A DNA stretch of 64,000 nucleotides. It comes from Branchipolynoe longqiensis. Taxonomy: Eukaryota > Annelida > Polychaeta > Phyllodocida > Polynoidae. A model generated the notes under the pieces. It had not been told where the DNA came from. It was given only the letters and a program-made list of their open reading frames with translations, and did not search any database. This document shows positions 21,979 to 33,344 of this stretch, piece after piece. The stretch is taken from the NCBI GenBank assembly GCA_030323885.1, contig CM059187.1, positions 128,545,168 through 128,609,167 on the forward strand. Direction: 5' to 3'. A program made the translations under genes and the position numbers. Every line of letters begins with the position of its first letter. Position 1 is the first letter of the stretch.

Positions 21979-23500
21979 GCGGACGAGAGAGGATGAGATA
22001 CTAAAATGTACATTTACATGTATATAGTTTTTAAATATTTTCTCACGCTCTGGCTCTAGGCTCTGCCACTGCAGGGCTCACAGTTGACACTGTTGATATA
22101 AGCTGTGGACTGGTACGGGAGAACTGTACTCTTTATTATATAGGAATATGCATATCGATGAAAGGGCTGGCCTCCTTGACACTCGTGTGCGTAATATGAT
22201 CATTATAATGGTGTAGAAACTATTATTTAAACAGAGAATTTTTCTACTTCGCAAGGACCAGGAGTTTAGATGCAATATATTTTATCAGACATTGACTGGA
22301 AAAGCAGTTTTATCGTTCACATTATTTATGTTAATATTGTACATTTAACTCGTTGGTTCAACAGAAGCACGATTGTAATATATATTTTCAATACACTGAC
22401 TACGATTCGGTGAACCAGGCTATTTACATTGATATTTTGTATTAATGAAAATCATTGTATATTTATAATACAAATTTGCTTAGATAATCTTCATGCAAGG
22501 CACTTTTCTTCAAATTTCAAACACTCTGGGAACAAAATTACCTTTTTGTATCGTTAATTGCACAGAATAGATAGCGGAAGTTCCTTTTATATATTTCTTT
22601 TTATTTAACGCTCATAATATGGTATAGTATTTGTACAATCTTGTCCAACCGCACTGGATTCTGGGGTAAAGAAGTCAGTCTATTTATAACCCATCAACCC
22701 ATGGATGTATCGTACGTAACCCCAACGACTGTATCGTGCATGCCGGACAACTATACAACCAATTCAGGTATAATTATTCTATTTCCAACGAACAAGCCTT
22801 GACTATAGGAAGTATTTTGGCACTGATGGCCATATTGTGATTATTATCTGCATTTGATATTTTGTATATTAATATAAAAAAATGTATACAAGTTGTAGAT
22901 GATGAGTACATGAAATAATGTGTGCTGAATAATAATACAAAAATGAAAATCGAAACTGATCTGAATTTGTGCTTCCTTATTTATGTTTTTAATATCATTG
23001 TTTGATTTTAATGGGCCTATGCAAAACACAGCTATAGACATAGTATAGTATTTATTATTATACCATTCGCTTTACCATACCAGTATGATAACTGATTTTG
23101 GCGTTGTGTTAAATGCTTCAATGGCAAACGTGATTTTATCGATATTGATGCATTTACTTTGCTATATATATATTATATAATTAACCGATTATATCCATAT
23201 CATTTGGCTGGCATATGCTCCGCTCATTGGGATCGGATTAGGTTTGGATCTGAACAGTCATCAATTTGAATTTAGATACAAGATTCACCCCTAACCTATT
23301 ACCTCTAAGCCCAACCTCGCCGTGAATATGCCTATGCTGCCGACAAGGCGTAAAGCAACCGCCAATCAATTAATCAATCAATTTAAGCCTAACCCACAGT
23401 CTGAGGGTAGGGAGAGTAACTTACTAACTATTATCAACTGTGTCACCGCGTATTCACTCACGCATTCATGTATTCTACACTGCATGCTGCCATGCATGCA
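21979..23500. other. AT-rich DNA downstream of SoxC
   Basis: Repeat-poor unique sequence that could include an extended SoxC 3' UTR. No other gene is seen. Confidence 0.5.
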
Positions 23501-24070
23501 CTAACCACTCAAGTCTGGCTGCCTGCCGTTCACGGTTCTGTATTTAAGCTGCACACCCAAAGCCCGCCAGCTCTGTTCACCCAGACATGCCTCTGGATGC
23601 ATTGGGCACGGCTTGCTAGCCCCCGGGCCTGGCGAGGCCATCACCCGGGCGTCAGAGGCGCCAATCAGCTGTGCGCCAAGCAGACCCGTCGCGTAGACAC
23701 GCTACGCTACCCTGGCGCGACCGCCAGTGTTTTGAATCTGTCCGGCCTTCACCCTCGTTCCCAACTCCCACCCAGTAACCGTCTAAATGTAGGTCAATGT
23801 TGCCGCGCCTCCACCGCCGCTTCTGCCGCCGCCGCCGCCGCTTCCCTTCCCCCCACCCCCACCGGCCCTGCCACACACCATCTGCATCCCCCGCCAGCTA
23901 AACCGGCGTCTGTGACCGTGCCCACCCTAGGGCAGGCGGCCGGCCGGGTTGTGGAGTTCAGCTCGCTCACATCCCAGGGCCCCAGCGGTCGTGTTGTCAG
24001 TAGAGTAAAGCCCACAGGGGACCAACGGCCGCGCCTCGTTTCTCTCGTAGCACAGATTGTAAACTCGGCA
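23500..24070. promoter_or_regulatory. CpG-rich block, function unknown
   Basis: High-GC segment with CpGs, GCCAATCAGCTG (CCAAT plus E-box) at about 23658-23669 and a GCC triplet run at about 23818-23840. It is open for 265 codons on the plus strand, but the product is alanine/proline-rich and runs into a TA microsatellite, so I do not call it a gene. Candidate regulatory island 2.5 kb downstream of SoxC. Confidence 0.35.
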
Positions 24071-24129
24071 ACTATACACGCATGCGCACATGTGTTTACG
24101 GTGAATATATGTGTGTATTTGAATGCAAT

Positions 24130-24250
24130 ATTTATATATATATATATATATATATTCATACGCATAATGCGTATACTGCATATATTCACAGTAAATAATC
24201 TGCTTGTGCGCATATATATTATATATATATATATATATTTATTATTTACT
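24130..24250. repeat. (TA)n tracts
   Basis: Two TA-dinucleotide runs flank a near-repeated CATATTCACAGTAAATAA / GTGTTTACGGTGAATAT phrase. Confidence 0.85.
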
Positions 24251-24269
24251 TACTTACTCATGTAGCAGC

Positions 24270-24315
24270 TCCGCCCTGACATGACCGTAGATGTTGCTAG
24301 CATGTAAAACAACAA
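24270..24315 (+). mobile_element. SINE-A tail fragment
   Basis: CGCCCTGACATGACCGTAGA and TGTTGCTAGCATGTAAAACA form the 3' end only. Confidence 0.7.
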
Positions 24316-25189
24316 ACTGTAGCAGGTAAACAACAACAAAAAAGAATATATATACTGGCAATATATAATTTTCCCTCATTGTTTTTATGAGAATAATAAG
24401 TTCATAACAACCGTAAAAGTAATATTACGACGTACCATTTTGCTAATATAAATTGATGGAGTAGATCTACTTATTTCAACCCACGTCCGAGAATCGATGT
24501 TTGAAACGCTCAATAGCAGTTTGGACGCCTTCGTGGAAGATACGACTTTATGAATGATTGGATTTTGGAGAGCTATCGCCAAGGTACTACATCCTGATAT
24601 GATAATTCATGATTGCGGAGAAGGGAATAACATACTAACTATTCACATACACAATCAGGCATTCTGGTATTTCACAACGGCATTACAAATCTGAAGCCAA
24701 GTTCCACAAATTAAACCCACACAGATCACTAATCCCAATTTAACATGCAGAAGAAACTCCCTTTTGAACTGGAAGTTGTGTGACTTGGAGAGTCGCTTCT
24801 AACCCACGTGCCATCAATTCATGTAAACGTCTAACATTCTGAGAATTGGCCCCACGTATCTATTTTAAGAGCAGTGCGATGGTGGTATAAATGCGATGTA
24901 GAAGGAAGTCAAATGCGATGCATAAGTTGCCATTTGAGCTCCATTTCGTTATAGTTACATTAATATATTGCTTTGCCTATGAAGACCATTTGAGTTTTCT
25001 TCAGAGATGTCGGTGCGGGACTTTATTTTAGTTGCTATGTGTTTTCCACTTTTATGACGTAGATAAACTCTATCCGTGTCATGTATATAACACGACCACT
25101 ACGCCGATTTTACAACCAGGTCCCTTGATGTATGCTGGCCTATCTAGTGCTGCTCTTATCCCATCTGGCCACGTGCTTGATAGGAGAAT
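24316..25189. other. Unique non-coding sequence
   Basis: No repeat or gene recognised. Confidence 0.5.
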
Positions 25190-25196
25190 TACATAC

Positions 25197-25227
<31 letters not shown>

Positions 25228-25385
25228 CATACATACATACATACATACATACATACATACATACATACATACATACATACGTACGTAGGTGCGTACGTAC
25301 GTACGTACGTACATACATACATACATACACATACATACATATATACATACAATGTCTGCACACATACAGATACACATACATATAG
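25190..25385. repeat. (CATA)n microsatellite with a CGTA core
   Basis: About 85 bp of CATA units, then (CGTA) units at about 25280-25310, then CATA again. Tyr/Met/Cys-type frames on both strands are artefacts. Confidence 0.95.
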
Positions 25386-25580
25386 GCCTTCAGGTACACA
25401 TAGTCCACTCCCCACTCACAACGGGATCCCCTCATTCGCTCTATCTCATCCTGGCTCTCAGAACACGCAAAACTATATGTTCATGATTTACCAACCTGTA
25501 ACATATACTGAAATAAGTAAAGCTATGTTGACACCTGCTACTACCTTCCCCAATTACCAATAGATAATAATGTTAATGGA

Positions 25581-25918
25581 CCAGACCGGATGGTCGAATC
25601 AGCTTGAGGTCCGTCTCCTGTTTTGGTAGGTCATGGGAATCGAACCCACGGGTTCGACCAATGTCTTAATAAGTTAAACCAATGAATTAGGTTATACTTG
25701 TCACTTCCCAGAATGGCATTTGCCGTTATCAGGATAGGGCGAGGACTGGTTGGCTTATTGTCAGGATAACCTGAGTGGAATATCAGGTCATGGTGCTGGT
25801 GGTCAGGTCTCGTAGTGGGGCAGCACTATAAATCACCATGAGTACACACTGCCACAAGTTGTTACCCATCCTGATATGACCTTAGATGTTGCCATGACAT
25901 AAAACTCTAACAACAACC
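25581..25918 (+). mobile_element. SINE-A, near full length
   Basis: Sense copy: GACCGGATGGTCGAATCAGC head, AATCGAACCCACGGGTTCGA B-box region, TCAGGATAACCTGAGTGGAA body and a ACTCTAACAACAACC tail. Confidence 0.9.
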
Positions 25919-26444
25919 GAACATATGGAATGTGCCGGGTTACTCGCCTAGGACATATATGTGGCCTCAGTGAGATGCATGATTTCCGTCCGTGCTATGT
26001 ACATATACCTATATATATAGCACAGGTTGGTCTACTGCGTCATGAGTCTGTTTATATACAGGAAAGCACGTGGCCCGGACACGGGTTCACATGTTTCCAC
26101 CATGACCCTGCCATAGGCTATATAACAACTCTAAGCCACTCACACAGTTTATCAGATATCCACGTGCTTACTATTGTTTACACTTGTATAATATACTTCC
26201 CCCTCCCCCTCCCTCCCTCCCACACCACCCCTAGCTAGTTCAGAGAAACCAGGATTGTCGGCGTGAGTGTACACAGAATGTTATGTTTCATAGTTCTTGT
26301 GATTTGATGTCTATGCGTAGTACCTGTATAGCGAACGTCTAATCAAATGCCATATGCACTACGATGAGCAAGCACATTGTCTCCATTTGAAATAGGTGTC
26401 GTTAAGTGCAGTGTTCGTCATCTGCATATTTGTTCTCAATTTAG
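25919..26444. other. Unique non-coding sequence
   Basis: A C-rich patch at about 26200-26230; otherwise nothing recognised. Confidence 0.5.
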
Positions 26445-26676
26445 GACAGTTGCTTTGAGACCAGGCTGCCAGCAGCATGAGCTGATATTCCACTCACGTT
26501 ATCCTGACACTGAGCCAACCAGTCCATGCCCTATCCTAATAATGCCCTGCGCCAGGTTAAGAAGTGACAAGTATCAATTTTTACGTCATTGGTTTGACTT
26601 GACATGGGTTTGAATCCCATGATCCACCAAACTGGGAGACAGACACTCAACTCCTTTGGCCATCCCATCTGGTCAT
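26445..26676 (-). mobile_element. SINE-A, tail lost
   Basis: Antisense copy from GAGACCAGGCTGCCAGCAGC to CATCCCATCTGGTC, directly abutting MITE-B copy 1. Confidence 0.85.
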
Positions 26677-26679
26677 ATA

Positions 26680-26834
26680 CAGTAAAGCCCCTCTCTAAAT
26701 CGACCGACTTTTAGTGGTTCAATTAGGGAAGTGGTCGGTCTATGGTTAGAATGGTATTGCTGGGACCCAAATAAAGCGATCGATATAGGGGAGTGGTCGA
26801 TCTTTGGAGGTGGTCGGTTAGGGAGGTTTTACTG
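26680..26834. mobile_element. MITE-B copy 1 (pogo/Tigger-like)
   Basis: Ends CAGTAAAGCCCCTCTCTAAA and GGTTAGGGAGGTTTTACTG are inverted copies between TA dinucleotides. The middle carries the shared GGGACCCAAATAAAGCGATC phrase. TIR type and TA target fit the pogo/Tigger branch of Tc1-mariner. Confidence 0.85.
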
Positions 26835-26904
26835 TATATATCATATCTACCGAGACATTGATTACTGTTTATACAGTACTGGATGTGTATTTTCAATGAC
26901 GGCG

Positions 26905-27065
26905 TCCGGAAGCGGTGGCCGAATCGGTAAGAGCATATATATACTTTCCATGAAGAAGATCAGGAGTTGAAATCCTGGCCAAATCCAACTAACAATACAA
27001 TAATAAATACTTCTCGCTACCCGGCGTGGGGCTCAGCATTGCTATGATAGGGCAAGGACTGCTTA
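26905..27065 (+). mobile_element. SINE-A, head half (split by E1d)
   Basis: GCGGTGGCCGAATCGGTAAG head through CTATGATAGGGCAAGGACTG. The copy is cut at TTA by E1d and continues at 27640. Confidence 0.85.
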
Positions 27066-27639
27066 GGGGCTGTCACATTACGATGCATCGCACCGACGTA
27101 TGTGATTTTTGGCCGCTACATCGGGATATGATGTTGTGCATTAGGCGCTCGTTGGTATACGTCAATGTAGGTTGCAGTTCATCGGGATATGGCATCGCCC
27201 GTCGGCAAAGTTTTGTGCATGCATAAACTTTTGATGTTCGACAATGTGTGCATTTTAAGTCAGCCATATGCTATGTATATGTTAGGCATACCTTAGACAA
27301 ATGTTGTTCACTACATTGATCTCCGTTAAAGGCAGTGGGAAGGTGCAGTCCGGGTACTGACAATGCATAGATAATGTATGTCTCACATATATATGTATAT
27401 AATGTTCACCGGCATTCTGCCAATATACCATGAGCGTAATTCAAACATTTTTCATCGGGAGGCATGTTAGCCACAGGTTGGTCATACCTTGGCCATACGC
27501 TATGTAGACAGTATGCAAACATCCAACTTTGCCCCCCCCCCCCCCCCCCCGACAAAAAGTTTGACACTTCTTGATGTAAAAAAGTGATTTCACATGTTGG
27601 CCGTGCGCTTAGAAGATGCATTGTAATGTGACAGGGCCT
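27066..27639. mobile_element. TWA-clan element E1d inside a SINE-A
   Basis: The left end GGGGCTGTCACATTACGATG and the right end, read inward as AGGCCCTGTCACATTACAAT, form the inverted repeat. The SINE provides the reference empty site: GGACTG(C)TTA ... TTAGTTCAG, so the duplication is TTA. The interior iterates TATGCTATGTATATG/ACATCGGGATATG-like units. The palindrome AAAGTTTTGTGCATGCATAA is at 27208-27227 and a 19-base C run at 27532-27550. Confidence 0.9.
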
Positions 27640-27800
27640 TTAGTTCAGTTTGAGGATAATCTGACTGAGTGGGTGCCAGCGACCTTGTATCCCAGTGGCA
27701 ATGAAGCAACACTATAAAGGTGCCAGGAGTGCACACTGTCACAAATCAGTACCCCATTGTGATATGAAATTAGATGTTGTTAGGACGTAAAACCCCAAAA
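27640..27800 (+). mobile_element. SINE-A, tail half (split by E1d)
   Basis: GTTCAGTTTGAGGATAATCT through TTAGATGTTGTTAGGACGTA completes the SINE begun at 26905. Confidence 0.85.
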
Positions 27801-27843
27801 CACAATGAATGTACGCAGGTGTATACATATATATGTCACGACA

Positions 27844-27844
<1 letters not shown>

Positions 27845-27879
<35 letters not shown>

Positions 27880-27960
27880 CCTCCAGTGTGTGTGGAGCGA
27901 GGGGGGCCACCCGTATACAACTCCCAACAGCTGGGGGGGGGGGGGGGGGGGGGCATTCCA
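27845..27960. repeat. (TA)n tract and 21-base poly-G run
   Basis: (TA)n at about 27846-27876 and a G run at 27933-27953. Confidence 0.9.
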
Positions 27961-28005
27961 CCAATGCGCGAATGGAGGAAGTAGCAAAGTATGCATGTTC
28001 CCTAA

Positions 28006-28677
28006 AGGCCGTCACATCACGACGCATCTCGCAAGCGCATGGCCAACACGTAAAATCGCTTTTTTTACGTCGAGAAGTGTACAACTTTTCTGCACAGGGG
28101 GCAAATTTGGACATGCACATAGCGTATGACCAACGTATGGCTAACTTGCCTCCCGGCGAAAAATGCTCGAATTACACTCACAGTATGTTCACAGAATGCC
28201 CGTGAACATTATACATTATTCGATCACCAGAACTACACCTCATACGTTAGATACATCAAGACACATGGGAGAAATGCTAAACATAGAAGTATGTTAGACC
28301 TATGTTATGCATACGTTGTCAGTATGCGGATTGTACGTTCCCACTGCCTTTGACATAGTTCAATGTAGTGCAATGTAGTGAAAAACGTTTGTCTAACGTA
28401 CTTCTTGCATACATCGACGTAAGCCTAACGTATACATAACATACGGCCAACATCAAATCCACACTTTATCGAAAGTTGTCGTACGGCGAAAGTGTTGTGC
28501 ATGCACAAACCTTTGCTGATGCGTGATGCCGTATCTCAACGAACGTCAAGATACATTGACATATAGCAAGGAGTGCCTAATGCATGCATAACATATAACG
28601 ACGTATCCTGATGTAGCGACAAAAAATCACATACGTCGGCATACATTGCCCGGATGCGTCGTAATGTGACAGCCCCT
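28006..28677. mobile_element. TWA-clan element E1e
   Basis: The left end AGGCCGTCACATCACGACGC is matched by AGGGGCTGTCACATTACGAC read inward from the right. The interior contains recurring CATACGTTGTCAGTATGCG, ACATCGACGTAAGCC and CGTATACATAACATACGGCC units. The palindrome AGTGTTGTGCATGCACAAAC is at 28491-28510. Flanks are TAA and TTA, so the TWA duplication is not exact. Non-coding. Confidence 0.85.
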
Positions 28678-28701
28678 TTAGCATCACATATACACACACA
28701 T

Positions 28702-28888
28702 AGTAAAACATCTAACCGATCACCACCACAGATCCACCACTCCCCTGTATTGATGATATATTTGCGTCCCAAACGATCGCCCATACAATATCATTGTAAC
28801 GATACAAAAAAAACTCCCTAAACCAACCACCTCCCTAGATAAATTCAAAGTGTTCTCATAGTCGGTCTATTTAAAGAGCTTTTACTGT
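28702..28888. mobile_element. MITE-B copy 2
   Basis: AGTAAAACATCTAACCGATC to TTTAAAGAGCTTTTACTG, with TGCGTCCCAAACGATCGCCC in the middle. Confidence 0.85.
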
Positions 28889-29560
28889 ATATACATATAT
28901 AAGTAATCGACGAAGGAAACCCTGTTCTATACTGCGGGCGGAACGTCCTGTATTCTGCCCATGTCTCCCGGCCAAGTTTGGCGAGTTATGTAACGCCCTT
29001 GGAGTGGGAGAAGCGCACTACCCGCAGGAGGTTGGCTGGGGTAAGTAAGTAAGTGTGTGGAGCGGTGTCGGTGTTAGTCGGTGCAGAGTGACCAAGGCGC
29101 GTCAGGGGTTGTGAACTCGTGAACTGGGTCACCGTGGGCGCCAGGGTGGCGGTGTTGTGTGTGTATGCGCAGTGTGTGTGTGGCGTCTGGGTGTGTTAGG
29201 CGGAGGTGGGTGGGGATTGCCTGTGGGGTAGATGTTTGTTGGTTGTAGCAGGGGGTGATATGTGTGTATGTGGGTTGGGAAAGTGTCTGTGTGTGGGGGT
29301 GGGAGGGAGGGGAGGGAGAGTGTTTGCCCGTGTCTGTTGGGGGCGGGGCGGGGGAGGGGGAGTGTTAGCCCTTAATGGCAGGTCAATTATATTGTGGCAG
29401 GCGTGGTGTCAACCAACCAAGCCGCGAAGACAGGGCCTGGCTAACCTAGCTAGTGGACATGACGCAACCATGCCATACCCCCAGCAACTGGCTAGACGTC
29501 AGAATAGGTATCGGGCGTTGCGAGTCAGTTTCTAAACCCAGAACTCCGAACGTTGCACAT
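28889..29560. other. Non-coding; G-rich segment
   Basis: GT- and G-rich DNA at 29040-29370. No gene is recognised. Confidence 0.5.
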
Positions 29561-29571
29561 CATTATTATGC

Positions 29572-29760
29572 GCTCTCCCCAGATTGCGCCATGGGGCAGC
29601 TTCCCCAAACTCCCACCAGGCGGCAGCCCCATCCGGCACAGCCGGCGCGGCCCACCGCCTCCCTCCGATGAAATCCGGCCGCCAGGAAGCTGGGGAGAGC
29701 CGATCGGTGTATATAGGACGGGGCGTTTTGCAACCTTCTCTGCTGTCAGTGCCAGACACA
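29572..29760 (+). promoter_or_regulatory. Candidate TATA promoter in GC-rich block
   Basis: A GC-rich segment is bounded by a perfect 11-bp inverted repeat (GCTCTCCCCAG at 29572-29582, CTGGGGAGAGC at 29690-29700). TATATAG follows at 29710-29716, and GTCAGTG, an initiator-like match with A at 29748, comes 38 bp later. The spacing is longer than ideal. No coding exon is evident downstream, so this may be a promoter for an unseen first exon or non-coding RNA, or a chance arrangement. Confidence 0.3.
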
Positions 29761-30370
29761 ACACTACAGCCTACTTCTTCATACGGGGCCATGTGTACAG
29801 TGTATAAATGTAGGTCCAATTCTAGGGACGATGGGGTGCGGATGGAGGGGGGGGGGGGTTCTATCGCTTCGATGTTGCTATGGCCATGTGCCGACCATGC
29901 CTGCCTAGATTGGGAATGGGCGGGTTAACTCTCCGGCAGAGCACCAGGAGGCAGCACCGTACCATGAGCAGCTCACATCTTGAACCAATTCGGTGAATGC
30001 CGCTATCCTATATTGAAACAATCCTTTGAGTAACTCTTGTCTAGTGATTGGTTTGTTTAGTTGTTTTTATCTTACATTGCAAACACAATTCTCCTGCATC
30101 CAATATGTACGCTCAAAGGAAGATTAATAAGGATTTTGGATTGGCACTTGTGACGTTGCGGGTGCTCCGGCCGTCTCTCCCGGTGCGCCCTTCCCACCGG
30201 CCCCGCCTTGACCCAGGCCGGGCCCCAGCTCCGACCGTTGATGCCCTTTTGGTCTGTCTCTGTGCACCCACGCATCACCGTGCCAGAACTCCTGCCCATC
30301 ACTCACACTGACCTATAACAGCGTTGACACTCCCCGAGATGGCATTCCTTATATACCCCGACATCCACTC
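29761..30370. other. Non-coding; GC-rich patch
   Basis: A GC-rich CpG patch at about 30150-30245 in otherwise unique sequence. No supported gene. Confidence 0.5.
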
Positions 30371-30371
30371 G

Positions 30372-30373
<2 letters not shown>

Positions 30374-30434
<61 letters not shown>
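30374..30434. repeat. (TA)n microsatellite
   Basis: About 60 bp of pure TA. Confidence 0.95.
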
Positions 30435-30438
<4 letters not shown>

Positions 30439-30502
30439 CCCTGAAACTCAAGCTTGCCCCGCTATGGAAAATATGCCTGGTAAACGCTTGAATTCAACAT
30501 CC

Positions 30503-30685
30503 CGTTTTTTTTCTTCTTCCGTTTCTTTTATGTTTTCTTTTTCTTCTTTCTTTTCTGTTTCTTCTTTTTCTTCTTTTCCTTCTTTTTCTTCGTTTTCCTT
30601 CTTTTTCTTCGTTTTCCTTCTTTTCCTTCGTTTTCTCTTCTTTTTCTCTTCCTTTCTCCCTTTTCTCCCTTTTCTTCTTCCAACT
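30503..30685 (+). repeat. Polypyrimidine tract
   Basis: About 180 bp of T/C with rare interruptions (TTCTTTTTCTTC, TTTTCCTTC units). Phe/Ser frames on this strand and Lys/Glu frames on the other are artefacts. Confidence 0.9.
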
Positions 30686-30724
30686 GGTCAAGATAACCCA
30701 ATTTGCAAGCGCACACTTGAGTGG

Positions 30725-30908
30725 CTTCTCACACGTGGGTTCGAAAACCCGACCAATGATTTAGTCACTACATATTCTAGCAAGGGCAAGGATTGGTTTC
30801 TCAGTATCAGCATGCTGTGGCTGAATGGCATATCGGGTCATCTGACCTGTGCTACGTTTTCCATGCCCTCTGTCACAACTCGGTACCCTTCTAATATGAC
30901 CTTATAAG
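30725..30908 (+). mobile_element. SINE-A fragment, diverged
   Basis: GGGTTCGAAAACCCGACCAA, GCAAGGGCAAGGATTGGTTT and CCCTTCTAATATGACCTTAT keep the SINE-A order, with the head truncated. Confidence 0.7.
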
Positions 30909-31565
30909 TTATATGAGGTAGAGCCCAAGAATCAAATCTTCTTACATTTATTTACCGCGATTTTAGGAACCCACTTTCTGAGCGAGATATCGTGACTATT
31001 TAGATATCACATAAAATTTGATCTGTTCATATATTATATATATAGCATTACATAGACAGTGAAAGCAGACTTTCATTAATTTAAAATGCTGGGTCTGCGA
31101 ATACCACTTCATGTCGTGGTTTATAATAATATTTTAAGTTGAATTAAATTAAAAATATTAACTTCACCCTGAACGCTCTATACTCTTTCTTTAACATTTC
31201 ATACTCACTATGCTGATAATTTATTTAATGTAAATAATTTATATTCCCGACTAATCTCCCAAAATAACAAAAAGCGAATAATATCTCAAGTCTGTATTAT
31301 CGTTTTATTTTATTTCATAACCACTTATTTTAAGGCTACTGGCCATAAACATAGCCGTTAGGTAAACATAGTATTTACATTGGCTGAGAGTGGGGGCGAC
31401 ACTTCAATGTACTTGGTAGATTTAGGTGAATGATGGGCGAACTGGTTTCTTTTAGGATCATGAAAACAGTGTGGGCGTATGGAATATATGAATATGTACA
31501 GTTTTCTAAATTCAGAATCTCCAAGCATGTTAAAATACCAAAGCATTTAATATTCAATTCACTAA
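30909..31565. other. AT-rich non-coding sequence
   Basis: Nothing recognised. Confidence 0.5.
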
Positions 31566-31569
31566 AGGA

Positions 31570-31905
31570 TTGTGGTGTTCTCTGTGGCTGAGTGGTTAGA
31601 GTGCCTGACATTTTTCTAGGTCAGACTCCTAATCTGAAGGTCGATGGTTCGATTCCCCATGCCCCCACCCCCCGCCTCGCCTCTGCCAATTTGGATTTCC
31701 CCCGCTGTGTATAACTTACAGCAACATCAAAGGCCAGTTTCTCTCATACCATGTCTATGTGGTGTGGGAGGATAAAAATCCCTTGGGTCGGTAAAAGTGT
31801 AGGCTCGGGCTTTCTATCGACAAACTGTCTAATGGTGAAAACAAGTCTTTTCAGGCTTATCCATGATAGGCAGTATAAATCTTCAAGAAGAAGAAATTCA
31901 CTGAA
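31570..31905 (+). mobile_element. SINE-3 copy 1
   Basis: A tRNA-like head (TCTGTGGCTGAGTGGTTAGA A-box region; ATGGTTCGATTCCCCATG B-box) is followed by GCCAATTTGGATTTCC, GGTAAAAGTGTAGGCTCGGG and a CTTCAAGAAGAAG end. The same elements appear antisense at 58768-59046, so this is a second tRNA-derived family and not a tRNA gene. Confidence 0.85.
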
Positions 31906-31919
31906 GCCTGATATCAGAC

Positions 31920-32275
31920 ATAGTAGCCGAATTGGTAGAGCGCAGGCTTCCCATGGGGAAGGTCGGCTGTTAAACCAATGATGTACCAATTTTATACTTG
32001 TGGCAAGCTAGCCTGGTACACAGCATTGCCTAGGATATGACCAGGACTGGTTAGCTCAGTATCAGGATATGTGAGGAAGCGGGAAATTGGGTCAAGGTGT
32101 TGGTGGCCTGGTCTCCGACTGGGGCAACATTATATTTATAAAGGTTGATTGTTGGAGTTCTACTTCCTGGCAACATATATATGTTGCGAAGACGGGCATT
32201 ATACAATCGCAGCACACAAGTCGATGCCCATCCCACTATGACCTTAGATGTTGCTAGGAGCTGAACCTCAACAAA
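31920..32275 (+). mobile_element. SINE-A with internal inverted segment
   Basis: Head GCCGAATTGGTAGAGCGCAG and body to about 32140. A piece in antisense orientation follows (TTGGAGTTCTACTTCCTGGC, 32146-32165), then the sense tail GACCTTAGATGTTGCTAGGA. The antisense piece is part of another SINE-A end, giving a short inverted duplication. Confidence 0.75.
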
Positions 32276-32794
32276 CAAACAAACATGAAGCGTGATTTCT
32301 TTTTCCATGTCCTACAACTTCATCCCCCAGGTGCAGATCTCCTCAGGCGAAATGTAATCCTGCCACGAACTGAATTTGAAACCCAAGCTGATTGGCGCGT
32401 CAGGAGCGGAAACTAGGTCAACCCAAGATTATATGTTTACGCACTTACAGTACACAGGCTTGTGCAAAAGCACTCTGTCGGATATAACGCAGAAGTGACA
32501 CTGTGCCGTGGAGTTTCTATACACATTGTATACCACTGGCGTCTGTGCGGTGTGGACCTGTGCCTACGCCCCTGTGTGCTGTGCCGCGTGCAATAACATA
32601 GGGCCCGGGGTGACACGGCCGGTCTAAGTATAAAGGTCTATTGATGCCCATGGTCGGACCCGGTTGTGGAGTAATGGCACAGTTGTGTAACTTGATAACA
32701 CATTCGATAGCCATTGGGCACCGATATAGGCTCGCGTATTATCTCGAGGTTAGAAGACTGCGCAGTGCTGTAGGACGTATATAAAAGCCAAATA
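32276..32794. other. Unique non-coding sequence
   Basis: No recognisable feature. Confidence 0.5.
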
Positions 32795-33271
32795 CAGTAC
32801 AACCCCGTTAAACCAAGCTCGGTTAAGCCAAACGATCGGTTAATCCAAAGCTGCCCAGCAAAATACTACCATTTATCATATAAAAAGTTGCTTAAACCAA
32901 AGTCAGTTAATCCAAACAAAATTGTCAGACCCCAGGCCACTTCCGGTATGGTTAAACCAAACTTTCATGTGGTTATAAGGTCATCTAAGACCCCACCAAC
33001 TTTTTTATATGATAAATGCTAGTATTTTGCTGGTCCGCCGAAAAAAGTGTTGCTTAACTGATCGTTTAGTTTAACCAAGCTTAGTTTAATGGGGTTATAC
33101 TGTATATATATTAAAAAGAATGATTAAAGTGTCCACATGCATTGTGTATTACATGTGCAATACACGCTTACTCAAAGTCAAAGTCAAAGCCAAAGCTCGG
33201 TTAAACCAATGATCGGTTAATCCAAACAAATTTCTAGAGCCCCTTCAAGTTTGGTTTAACGGGGTTATACT
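32795..33271. mobile_element. MITE-C copy 1, composite
   Basis: CAGTACAACCCCGTTAAACC at the left is inverted at about 33084-33102 (TTTAATGGGGTTATACTG), and a second right-type end lies at 33248-33271. GGTTAAGCCAAACGATCGGT and similar units are iterated inside. The same two-step layout recurs at 36081-36600, so the composite is the real unit. Pogo/Tigger-like by TIR and TA flanks. Confidence 0.8.
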
Positions 33272-33321
33272 CTACTGTGGGAAGTAGTGTGTTTATGTGT
33301 TGGGACACTGTGTGTGGGGGT

Positions 33322-33344
33322 GGGGGGGGGGGGGGGGGGGGGGG
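33322..33344 (+). repeat. 23-base poly-G run
   Basis: Homopolymer preceded by TGTGTGGGGGT. Confidence 0.95.

Noticed and set aside
23468..24265. 265-codon frame in a GC-rich block
   Set aside because: Alanine/proline-rich low-complexity product with a weak start, ending in a TA microsatellite; no domain recognised. GC-rich DNA keeps frames open by chance.
25190..25385. CRISPR-like array
   Set aside because: Pure tetranucleotide repeat with no spacers, in an animal genome.
25032..25563. Frames of 117-143 codons over the CATA repeat
   Set aside because: Thr/Tyr/Ile/His periodic products of a tetranucleotide repeat.
29608..29625. CTCF-like match CCACCAGGCGGCAG
   Set aside because: Mismatch at a key central position in GC-rich DNA; not distinguishable from chance.
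30464..30907. 147-codon frame
   Set aside because: Mostly Phe/Ser encoded by a polypyrimidine tract, continuing into a SINE-A fragment.
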